This document shows positions 27,734-35,215 of a DNA stretch of 64,000 nucleotides, in pieces; the stretch's first letter is position 1; each line of letters opens with the position of its first letter. This stretch comes from Limnobacter sp. CACIAM 66H1. Its GTDB lineage: Bacteria; Pseudomonadota; Gammaproteobacteria; Burkholderiales; Burkholderiaceae_B. A program made the translations under genes and the position numbers. The notes below the pieces were generated by a model that was not told the DNA's origin, made no database searches, and saw only the letters and a program-made list of their open reading frames with translations. The stretch is taken from the NCBI RefSeq assembly GCF_001601825.1, contig NZ_LUJK01000010.1, positions 1 through 64,000 of the forward strand, written 5' to 3'.

Positions 27734-29473
27734 TTAAACACCCAATAGGCCGGTGACCACATCCACGGGGTATATTCCTTGCGGGGTAATGCGGTTGGCA
27801 CCATCTGCCACCTCGAATGTGGCGGACAGTCTTTCGGAGCCACCACGCTCGAGAATGGTGCTGACAGCCCAGTATTCGCAAGTGGTTTTATCCTCCGCCA
27901 CGCGCAATATGCTGTAGCCGCGCTCGGTCACGTTCACGTGTTTAATGTGTGGGCTGGTCAGGCGAATGGCCTGAATGATCTGGTTGGGCAGATCAAGGCC
28001 CGGCGATGTCACAGAGGTGACCACGAATTCCGTGGCCACGCTACCCTGCCCGGTGACGGGATTGTAGCCGCCCACCGCATCAATCGGCTGATTGGGATTG
28101 TCGGTGATATCGGCCACCCAGGCGGTGTGCACATCGCCAGTCAAAATCACCACATTGTTGATTGCATCACCACCGTCGTCGCCTCGCAAGGCGTTGATGA
28201 TGCGCTGGCGCTCGGCGCTGTAGCCGTCCCAAGCGTCGCCGTTCAGGCCCGATGGCGCAAGCAACTCACCGAGTTGTGCGGGGGCCGGGTTGTTTAAACC
28301 GGGTTTGATGATCCACTGGTGAAACACCACCTGGTTGCCGATCAGTTTCCACTGGGCTTGTGATCCCCGCATGCCGTTGATCAAAAAGTTGTATTGTTCC
28401 TCCCCGATCATGGTGCGGTCGGGCTGGCTGGCCACGCCATCGGTGGGGTTGACCGGTGTGGCGGCTTCCACGTCGCGGTCAAACAGGCGCGTGTCGAGCA
28501 AGAACAGATCCACCATGTCGCCAAACTGAACACGGCGGAAAATTTTGGTTTGGTTGCCGGGTTCAGGCAGGCGAATCGGCATCCATTCGTCGTAGGCACG
28601 TTGTGCAAAAGCCTTGCGTTCTTCCCACACACCTTCAGCTCCCTCGGTGTGGTTTTCTGCACCATCGCGGTAGGAGTTGTTGGTGGATTCGTGGTCGTCC
28701 CAAATGGTGATGAACGGGAAGCGCTCGTGAAGCTTTTGCAGGTCTTCGTCTCGCTTGTATTGGGCGTGACGGGTGCGATAGTCGGATAGCGTGATAATTT
28801 CCATCGCCGGTTCATACTCGCGGACATTGCCGTACTGGCCGTTGCCATACTCGTAAATGTAGTCACCCAAGTGGATGATGGCGTCGATGTCATCCCGTTC
28901 AGCCAGTTTGGCATATGCATTGAAAAAACCATGCGCCAGGCTGGAGCAACTCACCACACCAAAATTCAGCGGGCGCTTGTTGCCAGCGGCTGGCGTGGTA
29001 CGCGTGCGGCCCACCGGGCTGGTTTTGCCGTTGCTGCGGAATTGATAGAAGTACACGGTGTCCTGGTCAAGCCCGTTGCAAATCAGCTTCACGGTGAAGT
29101 CTTGCGCGGCGGTGGTTTGAAAGTCCATCGACTTGACAAACATGGTCAGCGCTTCGTCCTTGAACACATCCACGCGACCACCCACGGTGCGGTTGGTGTT
29201 TTCAGGTGTAATGCGGGTCCACAGCACCACACTGTCAAAAGCGGGGTCGCCACTGGCTACGCTGTGCAAGAACTGCACATTCTGCGTGGGGGTTTCTTCG
29301 TTGGGATTGGTGCGACCATCGGTCAGAGCACTGGTATTGTCGCTTCCGCAGCCCTGTAAAAGGCCCAGGCCGCCAACACTGGCGGTGCCAAGACCCAAAC
29401 CTTTCAGGAATGAGCGGCGGGTAATGCCCGGGCGTTTTTGAATTCGACTGCGTTTGCGGCGTGGACCTGACAT
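27734..29473 (-). CDS. phoD: alkaline phosphatase D (PhoD family), Tat-exported
   Basis: This is a secreted phosphodiesterase/phosphomonoesterase of the PhoD metallophosphatase family. A twin-arginine signal is visible at residues 18-25 (TRRSFLKG), followed by a hydrophobic stretch and LLQGCGS. The latter could be a lipobox (LLQGC), so the protein may be a Tat lipoprotein. The N-terminal PhoD domain has HSVASGDPAFDSVVLWTRIT. The metal-binding core has IIHLGDYIYEYG, ITIWDDHESTNN and VVILTGDVHTAWVAD. At 579 residues it is slightly longer than usual. It sits 33 bases downstream of a PhoX-like phosphatase, a likely phosphate-starvation unit. Confidence 0.93.
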   Translation of the reverse strand: MSGPRRKRSRIQKRPGITRRSFLKGLGLGTASVGGLGLLQGCGSDNTSALTDGRTNPNEETPTQNVQFLHSVASGDPAFDSVVLWTRITPENTNRTVGGRVDVFKDEALTMFVKSMDFQTTAAQDFTVKLICNGLDQDTVYFYQFRSNGKTSPVGRTRTTPAAGNKRPLNFGVVSCSSLAHGFFNAYAKLAERDDIDAIIHLGDYIYEYGNGQYGNVREYEPAMEIITLSDYRTRHAQYKRDEDLQKLHERFPFITIWDDHESTNNSYRDGAENHTEGAEGVWEERKAFAQRAYDEWMPIRLPEPGNQTKIFRRVQFGDMVDLFLLDTRLFDRDVEAATPVNPTDGVASQPDRTMIGEEQYNFLINGMRGSQAQWKLIGNQVVFHQWIIKPGLNNPAPAQLGELLAPSGLNGDAWDGYSAERQRIINALRGDDGGDAINNVVILTGDVHTAWVADITDNPNQPIDAVGGYNPVTGQGSVATEFVVTSVTSPGLDLPNQIIQAIRLTSPHIKHVNVTERGYSILRVAEDKTTCEYWAVSTILERGGSERLSATFEVADGANRITPQGIYPVDVVTGLLGV

Positions 29474-29506
29474 GGCGAGTATTCCTGAAAGTTTTGAATT
29501 TGCTGC

Positions 29507-30907
29507 TTATGCGTTGGGCAGTGTTTTGGGGATCATTAGTTCATAGAGCATGCCCAGCCCAAGCCCATAGCCGCCTTGCAGGTTGGGGCCGCCTCGGTCG
29601 CTGGTGAAGTACATGCGCTTGCCATCGGGGCTGAATGCAATCCCCGCAATTTCGGACTGGTCTTGACCAACGATTTGCAACAGGGGAACCAGCACGCCAT
29701 CCGGGTACACCACCACCACTTGCATGTCACCGCCGTCCTCGGCCACCAACACTTCACCAAATGGCGTCATCGTGATGTTGTCCACGCCCGACAGTATGTT
29801 GTTGGGTGCTTTGGCAGTCGTTAAGTCGTAAGCCACTTCAATGGTCTGATTGGTGGTATTCAGCATCCAAAGTCGTTCGTCGCCCTTGGTGGTGAAAAAC
29901 ACGCGGTCATTTTGGTACCAGACGCCTTCACCACCATCAAATGCTGTGGTTTCAGGCAAGCGGTTTTCCATTTGGGGTGCATTCGGATTGGCTGCGTTCA
30001 CCCAGCTGTAGCGAACGGGGCCATTCAATGCATCGGCCACATCGCCCTCCACTTTCAATACTTGCAGCAGCCCTTGGTTCATGTTGGCGCGCTCGGCACC
30101 AGCGGGCCAGTCACCCGCGGTGGGAACCCAGCGGTAAAAGCGCCCATCCGGCATGTCCTCAGTCATGTAAAACACACGACGTTCGCTGTCGATAGCCACC
30201 GCCTCATGGCTGAATACACCCAGCGCCGGAAGCGGGCGTGCGGCTTGTATGCCAAATGGATCGCATTCCCACACCAGACCGGTCGGGATTTCTTCGCAGC
30301 TGAGCCAGGTCTTCCAAGGGGTTACCACGCCCGCGCAGTTGAATGTGGTGTTTCGCAAAATGCGGTAGCTGTCTTCAACAGTACCATCTGGCCCAAACAC
30401 CAGCGCACTGGCGCCACCGAGGCCGGGTACCAGTGTTTCGATCGGATTGGTCAGCGGGGCCAGCTGCGGAACCTGAAATCCAATTGTGCCCACGCCGGGA
30501 ACCTCGCTGTTGGAGCAGTAAATCCAGCCACCATCTTCACGGGGAACCACACCGCCGCCGTCGTTGAAGATATGCCAGGGTGTTGCGCCGGCCGCTGGCG
30601 GCAAACTGTTGATGGCCACTACGCGGGTTGAAAAACCGGCCGCAGTGCGAACTCCATTGGCATCGGGTTCACCCAAGGGTCCTATGTTTCGGAATCGAAA
30701 CTGGTTATTGCTGAGCGCAGTGCCGCCAAACCGGTTGGTTTCAGAAGCTCCCACACGCCCCCCAGTCGACCCCAGTGGATTGTCGGAACTGCCGCAGCCG
30801 GCCATCCAAGGCAGTACACTGGCGCTGGCGCCATACAAAAATGTTTTAAGCAGATTGCGTCGGCGAACGCTGGAAGGCAAAGCGGGTGAAAACGACATGG
30901 CGGGCAT
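29507..30907 (-). CDS. PhoX-family phosphatase (DUF839), Tat-exported
   Basis: The product is a beta-propeller phosphatase-like protein of the PhoX/DUF839 family. The N-terminus carries RRRNLLK at residues 15-21, a Tat-like motif, followed by a hydrophobic stretch and a possible lipobox (WMAGC). Propeller segments typical of the family include TWLSCEEIPTGLVWECDPFG, GVFSHEAVAIDSERRVFYMT, EDMPDGRFYRWVPT and IAGIAFSPDGKRMYFTSDRG. PhoX enzymes use Fe and Ca and act on phosphomonoesters. It is probably co-transcribed with phoD downstream. An ATG at 30898 is an equally possible start. A PhoB-box-like sequence lies about 75 bases upstream. Confidence 0.87.
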   Translation of the reverse strand: MPAMSFSPALPSSVRRRNLLKTFLYGASASVLPWMAGCGSSDNPLGSTGGRVGASETNRFGGTALSNNQFRFRNIGPLGEPDANGVRTAAGFSTRVVAINSLPPAAGATPWHIFNDGGGVVPREDGGWIYCSNSEVPGVGTIGFQVPQLAPLTNPIETLVPGLGGASALVFGPDGTVEDSYRILRNTTFNCAGVVTPWKTWLSCEEIPTGLVWECDPFGIQAARPLPALGVFSHEAVAIDSERRVFYMTEDMPDGRFYRWVPTAGDWPAGAERANMNQGLLQVLKVEGDVADALNGPVRYSWVNAANPNAPQMENRLPETTAFDGGEGVWYQNDRVFFTTKGDERLWMLNTTNQTIEVAYDLTTAKAPNNILSGVDNITMTPFGEVLVAEDGGDMQVVVVYPDGVLVPLLQIVGQDQSEIAGIAFSPDGKRMYFTSDRGGPNLQGGYGLGLGMLYELMIPKTLPNA

Positions 30908-30969
30908 CCAGATTGAACAGCATCAAGATGTAATACCCGCCAAACCGAATTTTGGTTTCCGAAGCCATC

Positions 30970-31004
30970 TTCAGTGTGACGCGTCATTGATCTGTCACAC
31001 TGAA
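30970..31004. promoter_or_regulatory. inverted repeat containing a Pho-box-like direct repeat
   Basis: TTCAGTGTGAC (30970-30980) and GTCACACTGAA (30994-31004) are perfect inverted repeats around 13 bases. Within them, GCGTCATTGATCTGTCAC at 30981-30998 has two GTCA units 11 bases apart, the spacing of a PhoB box. It lies upstream of phoX, but the box reads on the opposite strand. No T run follows, so it is not a typical terminator of the chemoreceptor gene. Confidence 0.45.
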
Positions 31005-31014
31005 TTGCAGCCCT

Positions 31015-32661
31015 TCAGGTTTTGAAATAAGACACGGCCCGATGCAAGTCTTCAGACATGCTTTCCACCTGGCGGGATTGCCCCTCCAGTTGCATGCTGG
31101 CCAATTTCAGTTGTTCCGACAATGCCGAGATGTCGCTAACCCGCTCAGAGATATCCGCACTGGCGGCCTCTTGTTCTTTGGTCGAGTTGGCCACGGCCAG
31201 CGCATATTCAACAGATTGCTCAAAGTGATGAACAATTTCCTGAAGGCCACCCATGAGCTTGTCGGCGTACTGCATGTTTTCGCTCATGTGTTCACCCACC
31301 TGCTCTACCGACTTGTTGGAACGTTCGGAGTAGGTACAAATTTCACCGATCAGTGTGCGAATTTCATCGGTCGCCGTGGCGGTGTTTTGTGCCAGGGTAC
31401 GTACTTCATCCGCGACCACGGCAAAGCCACGCCCCTGTTCTCCGGCGCGGGCTGCTTCAATGGCGGCATTCAAGGCCAACAGGTTGGTTTGCTGGGCAAT
31501 GCCCTGTATCACGGACACGATGCCATTGATTCGGTCAGAGCGTTCTACAAGCCCGGCAATTTCCTGTGTGGTGGTTTGCATTTGACTTGCCATGTCATTC
31601 ATTTTGCCTTGCAGGGTTTGCATCAAAGCCATGCCACTTTTGGCTGTATCCGCTGACAACTTGGCCTGAACCTCGGTTTTGTGGGCGTAATCTGAAATTG
31701 ACTTGGCGCTGGTGCTCATCTGTTCTACGCTGACTGCCGTGGCATTGGAACTGTCCGCTTGTTTTTCAGCTGAACCTGACAAACCTGACGCCACATTCAC
31801 CAGTTCGCTTGAAGCGGTTTTGAACGTGCTGCAGGCCTGAGACACCTGGTTGATGATCTCCCGCAGACGCACTTGCAACTGTTGCATGCCGTCCATCAGT
31901 GAGCCACTTTCGCATTTCGGAACAGACTGAGTCAGGTTACCTTGCGCCATGGTGGCCACAACATTGAGCGCCTTGGCGGGTTCGCCACCGATTTGCTTGC
32001 GCAGCGATGCAGCCACCAAGCCCACGGTGATACCGCACAACAGCACAATAGCGATACACACGATTCCGATGGTGATCAGGGCATTCTGGAATACGGAATC
32101 GCCTTGGACCACTGCAGCCTCCATGGTGCTTTTCACGCTTGAGTTCAAGGCATTCATGGTGTTGTCAATCTTCTGTTCCAGGGGGTCTCCTTCGCCCAGC
32201 AACATCAAAGTGGCGGCCTGTACTTCGCCCAACTCGGATTGTTCAATCACTTTTTGGTACACCGCGTGTAAGGCCGTATTGTCGGTGTTGATCGTTTCGA
32301 TCAAGCCGCGAGTTTCACCCACGTGTGCGCTGGCCAGCATGCTTTGACCCAGTGAATCAATTTCAGAATCCAGCGCCAGCATGCGTGATTTGGCTAGATC
32401 GAACCGCTCCTGCTCATCGGCAAGAATCACATTGCGGGCCTCACGTGCCAACAAGGCAGATTTACTGCCCAGATTGGACACTTGGCTTAACAGAGAAACC
32501 TGTTTATCTGTGTTTTCCTGATTGAACTGGTTCAGGGCATGAATTTGATAAACCGCAAACACGCTCAATGCGAGCAAGGCCGCAATGGGTATGCCCATGA
32601 CAATACCGAGCCGAACATTCAGGCTGGTATTGATGATTTTGTTCATAAAAGTGGAAGCCAT
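31015..32661 (-). CDS. methyl-accepting chemotaxis protein
   Basis: This is a membrane chemoreceptor of 548 residues. The first membrane segment is [21 protein letters not shown] periplasmic four-helix-bundle sensor follows to about residue 190, then a second membrane segment ([20 protein letters not shown]), a HAMP region and the signalling hairpin. The kinase-contact tip reads [20 protein letters not shown] and [15 protein letters not shown], near-invariant in the family. The start may be this codon or the ATG 15 bases later ([14 protein letters not shown]). It follows, by 10 bases, a gene for a secreted cache-domain protein, suggesting that the two work together. Confidence 0.95.
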   Translation of the reverse strand: MASTFMNKIINTSLNVRLGIVMGIPIAALLALSVFAVYQIHALNQFNQENTDKQVSLLSQVSNLGSKSALLAREARNVILADEQERFDLAKSRMLALDSEIDSLGQSMLASAHVGETRGLIETINTDNTALHAVYQKVIEQSELGEVQAATLMLLGEGDPLEQKIDNTMNALNSSVKSTMEAAVVQGDSVFQNALITIGIVCIAIVLLCGITVGLVAASLRKQIGGEPAKALNVVATMAQGNLTQSVPKCESGSLMDGMQQLQVRLREIINQVSQACSTFKTASSELVNVASGLSGSAEKQADSSNATAVSVEQMSTSAKSISDYAHKTEVQAKLSADTAKSGMALMQTLQGKMNDMASQMQTTTQEIAGLVERSDRINGIVSVIQGIAQQTNLLALNAAIEAARAGEQGRGFAVVADEVRTLAQNTATATDEIRTLIGEICTYSERSNKSVEQVGEHMSENMQYADKLMGGLQEIVHHFEQSVEYALAVANSTKEQEAASADISERVSDISALSEQLKLASMQLEGQSRQVESMSEDLHRAVSYFKT

Positions 32662-32671
32662 AATTGCCTGC

Positions 32672-33223
32672 TCATGGTAGGGCTTGAATGTTCACGCCAA
32701 TGGTCAAGGTACCAATCGCCTTGCCACCATCCATGACGGGCACTGAAACCTGCGAAACCACTGCACCGGAGCTCTCGTCTTTCTTGGCACGGGCAACATA
32801 GTCGTCGCCTTTGCCGTCGGCCCAGGCTTTCACAAATTTGGGCTCATCACCCTGCCAATAGTCCGAAGTCATCGAGCTGATGGCCACGTTGGCACCCTGG
32901 TTGTCGGTCAAGATGGTTTCAGTGAAATAGGGTTTCGCTTTTTCTGCGGCCAGCAGGGCTTTCGACACCGGGCTTTCCATCATCGCTTTGGCCTCCGGCA
33001 AACCGCCCGATGCAGCAATCCATTTGCTGTCCATGGCCTTGATCGCGTCCAGTGTCAGGCCTTTTCCGTTTTGGGCTTTGACAGCTGCGATTACCTCGGG
33101 TTTGGCGGCGATTGCCTTGATTTCGGGCAGTACATCGTTGGCGGTGCCCGCAAAAACACTGCTGCCTGTGGTCAGAATGAAAGCGGCCAAGCTGGCCTTT
33201 GCGAGAGACTGGAATCGTTTCAT
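32672..33223 (-). CDS. secreted PDC/cache-like sensor domain protein
   Basis: A 183-residue periplasmic protein with a Sec signal ([20 protein letters not shown]) and a body resembling a single cache (PDC) sensor domain. There is a long N-terminal helix ([20 protein letters not shown]), then [40 protein letters not shown] and IGVNIQAL, the strand pattern of cache ligand-binding domains. It has no membrane anchor or output domain. It is the first gene of a two-gene unit with a chemoreceptor, so it could be a soluble ligand-binding partner. The ATG at 33223 follows GAGCACAGCAC, a weak binding site. Confidence 0.8.
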   Translation of the reverse strand: MKRFQSLAKASLAAFILTTGSSVFAGTANDVLPEIKAIAAKPEVIAAVKAQNGKGLTLDAIKAMDSKWIAASGGLPEAKAMMESPVSKALLAAEKAKPYFTETILTDNQGANVAISSMTSDYWQGDEPKFVKAWADGKGDDYVARAKKDESSGAVVSQVSVPVMDGGKAIGTLTIGVNIQALP

Positions 33224-33424
33224 GTGCTGTGCTCCATGAGATTGAGCGTGGGTCTCAATCGGTTGATTGTTAAATTTTTTCCTCCATACGGGGGATGTAT
33301 CTAGGTTAAGGATTTGATTCTCAATGCAATTAGTTAATAAGCAGTGGGAATAGGCCTTACTAAAATTCGTTGGTCTATTTGGAGGGGGATGTTAGGGTAA
33401 ACCCTTGCATCTGTTCAAGGCTTG

Positions 33425-33487
33425 ACGCAACAGTTGCGTAGAACAAGGGTTGGCGCTATGTTTAGCTTGGTAACAACTGTTGCGCAA
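33425..33487. promoter_or_regulatory. pair of related operator-like repeats upstream of the cytochrome P460-like gene
   Basis: ACGCAACAGTTGCGT at 33425-33439 is a perfect 7-1-7 palindrome. Its core GCAACAGTTG recurs in inverse orientation as CAACTGTTGC at 33474-33483, within AACAACTGTTGCGCAA. The centres are about 46 bases apart and the second ends 18 bases before the start codon. The regulator is unknown. Confidence 0.5.
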
Positions 33488-33504
33488 ACAAAAAAGGGGA
33501 AAAA

Positions 33505-34086
33505 ATGAAAAAATTGATGCTTGCTGCTTCTGCAGCTGTTGTATTGGCCGGTTGTGCTGCTGGTGGTATGTTTGGCCCAGCTCCGAAAGACGGTGAACTG
33601 GCTCAGCCCACTGATTACAAATCCTGGCCTGTATTCCTGGCCGGTATTGAAAAGCCCACTGGCCACATTCGTGACATTTACATCAACCCTACTGGCGCTG
33701 CTGCTAAAAAGGGCGAAGCCTTTGCCAACGGTACAGTGAGCGTGATGGAAATTTACAAAGCCACCAAAACCGGCGACAAAATGACCAAAGCTGGCCTTGA
33801 AAAAGTGTTTGTCATGTACAAGGGCAACAACTGGGGCAGCACTGCTCCGGAAGGCATGAAGACCGGCGATTGGGTATATGCAGCGTTTGAACCCAATGGT
33901 CAGCCTGCCAAGGTGGATTACGCCACCTGCCGCGGTTGCCACCTGCCGCTGGCCGACAAAGACTACATTTTCCACTACGACAAATATTTTGACACACGCA
34001 AGAGCGCCCAGATTCTGGACGGTCATGCTGGCAAAGTAGCCATGTCTGTTGAAGAAGCCCACTTGGCCGCCGTGGTTACCAAGTAA
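33505..34086 (+). CDS. cytochrome P460 / cytochrome c'-beta family lipoprotein
   Basis: This is an exported c-type cytochrome of 193 residues. The signal ends in the lipobox LAGC, with Cys 17 as lipid anchor. The heme-binding CXXCH is at residues 142-146 (TCRGCHLPLADKDYIF), near the C-terminus as in P460 and c'-beta proteins. The family opening YKSWPVFLAGIEKPTGHIRD and the N-terminal strands fit. P460 enzymes oxidise hydroxylamine and c'-beta proteins bind NO; which applies cannot be told without locating the cross-linking Lys in an alignment. The ATG follows AAAGGGGAAAAA. It stands alone between a regulatory-looking region and a strong terminator. Confidence 0.85.
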   Translation: MKKLMLAASAAVVLAGCAAGGMFGPAPKDGELAQPTDYKSWPVFLAGIEKPTGHIRDIYINPTGAAAKKGEAFANGTVSVMEIYKATKTGDKMTKAGLEKVFVMYKGNNWGSTAPEGMKTGDWVYAAFEPNGQPAKVDYATCRGCHLPLADKDYIFHYDKYFDTRKSAQILDGHAGKVAMSVEEAHLAAVVTK

Positions 34087-34110
34087 TTCAACAGCACTTT
34101 TCGTACAATA

Positions 34111-34139
34111 AAAGCCACCCGATTTTGGGTGGCTTTTTT
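34111..34139 (+). terminator. rho-independent terminator after the cytochrome gene
   Basis: AAAGCCACCC pairs perfectly with GGGTGGCTTT across a 6-base loop and runs into six T. It lies 25 bases after the cytochrome stop and ends just before the next gene. Confidence 0.92.
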
Positions 34140-34152
34140 GTTGGGATATCCA

Positions 34153-35157
34153 ATGCGTACTGTCCGTTTCATTTTGTATGCCTTGTGTGCATCTGCATTG
34201 GTAGGCATAGGCGCACTGGTTTTCATGTTGAAGTCGCACCCCACAGTTGAATTTCCGCAGCCGCTGCAACAAAAGTCTGCCAACGGGTTGCGAACCTTGT
34301 TCCTGGGAACGTCATCCATGGCATGGACCGATGGGCAAACCACCTGGCTGGTGGACGGTTTCTTCTCGCGTCAACCTTTGTCCAAGGTCGCATTGACTCG
34401 CTTGAACGTTGATAATTCGCAGGTGAGGGCGGTTGCTGCAGCCATGTTCAAGCGTCTGAACATGCCCAGCGTACTGGGCGGCATCGTCGTAGCGCACTCT
34501 CATTACGACCATTCCATGGACGCGCCGTTTCTGGCCAAAGAATACGGTGCAAAGGTAGTGGGTTCCGAATCCACTTCGCAGATTGCCAAAGGTCAAGATC
34601 TGCCGTCGACTCAGATTGAGGTGTTGCAAGGTGGTGGCCAGGTAAAGTTTGGCGAATTTGAAGTTCGGCTGATTCAGTCAGCCCATGCACCCACAGGTTT
34701 TACGGGTGGGTTCAACACGAAGCCGGTGTTTCTTCCGGCCCATGCCCTGCAGTTCAAAGAGGGAATCAGTTACTCCTTCGTGGTATCCCACCCTGGCCTG
34801 GGGCCTGGCCCGTTTGCACTCATTCAACCCAGTGCAGGTTTTGTCGAAGGTCAAAATAAAGGCTTCTCGGTAAAACATGTGTTTTTGGGAATGGGGGGTT
34901 TGGGCAAGTTAAGCTATGCGTACATCGAGAACTATTGGCGTGAAATGGTGTTGGTTCCCGGGGCCACACATGTGTACCTGATTCACTGGGATGATTTCAC
35001 CCAACCCTTGATGAAACAGGGCGAGCCGTTGGCCTTGAAACCCATGCCCAAGTTGCTGGATGACTTTCCGAGATCTCTTGAATTGTTAAAGATGTTTTCA
35101 GAACGAGATGGTGTGTCACTTCATGTGTTGAATTCATGGGAGATGGTTTATTTTTAA
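34153..35157 (+). CDS. metallo-beta-lactamase-fold hydrolase, membrane-anchored
   Basis: A 334-residue protein with one N-terminal membrane segment or uncleaved signal (VRFILYALCASALVGIGALV) and an MBL-fold domain facing the periplasm. The zinc motif is HSHYDHSMD. Further MBL elements are LFLGTSSMAWTDGQTTWLVD at the start and HWDDF near the C-terminus. The layout resembles the UlaG/NAPE-PLD-like branch rather than beta-lactamases, and the substrate is unknown. The ATG at 34153 is preferred over in-frame codons from 34129, which lie in the terminator's T run. Confidence 0.87.
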   Translation: MRTVRFILYALCASALVGIGALVFMLKSHPTVEFPQPLQQKSANGLRTLFLGTSSMAWTDGQTTWLVDGFFSRQPLSKVALTRLNVDNSQVRAVAAAMFKRLNMPSVLGGIVVAHSHYDHSMDAPFLAKEYGAKVVGSESTSQIAKGQDLPSTQIEVLQGGGQVKFGEFEVRLIQSAHAPTGFTGGFNTKPVFLPAHALQFKEGISYSFVVSHPGLGPGPFALIQPSAGFVEGQNKGFSVKHVFLGMGGLGKLSYAYIENYWREMVLVPGATHVYLIHWDDFTQPLMKQGEPLALKPMPKLLDDFPRSLELLKMFSERDGVSLHVLNSWEMVYF

Positions 35158-35215
35158 CCACACTGGAATTCTTATTTAAGCGCATACTGGATCCGCATGC
35201 TGTGTGGCATGAGCC

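Noticed and set aside
30970..31004. Terminator for the chemoreceptor gene
   Set aside because: The inverted repeat has a 13-base loop and no following T run on the reverse strand.
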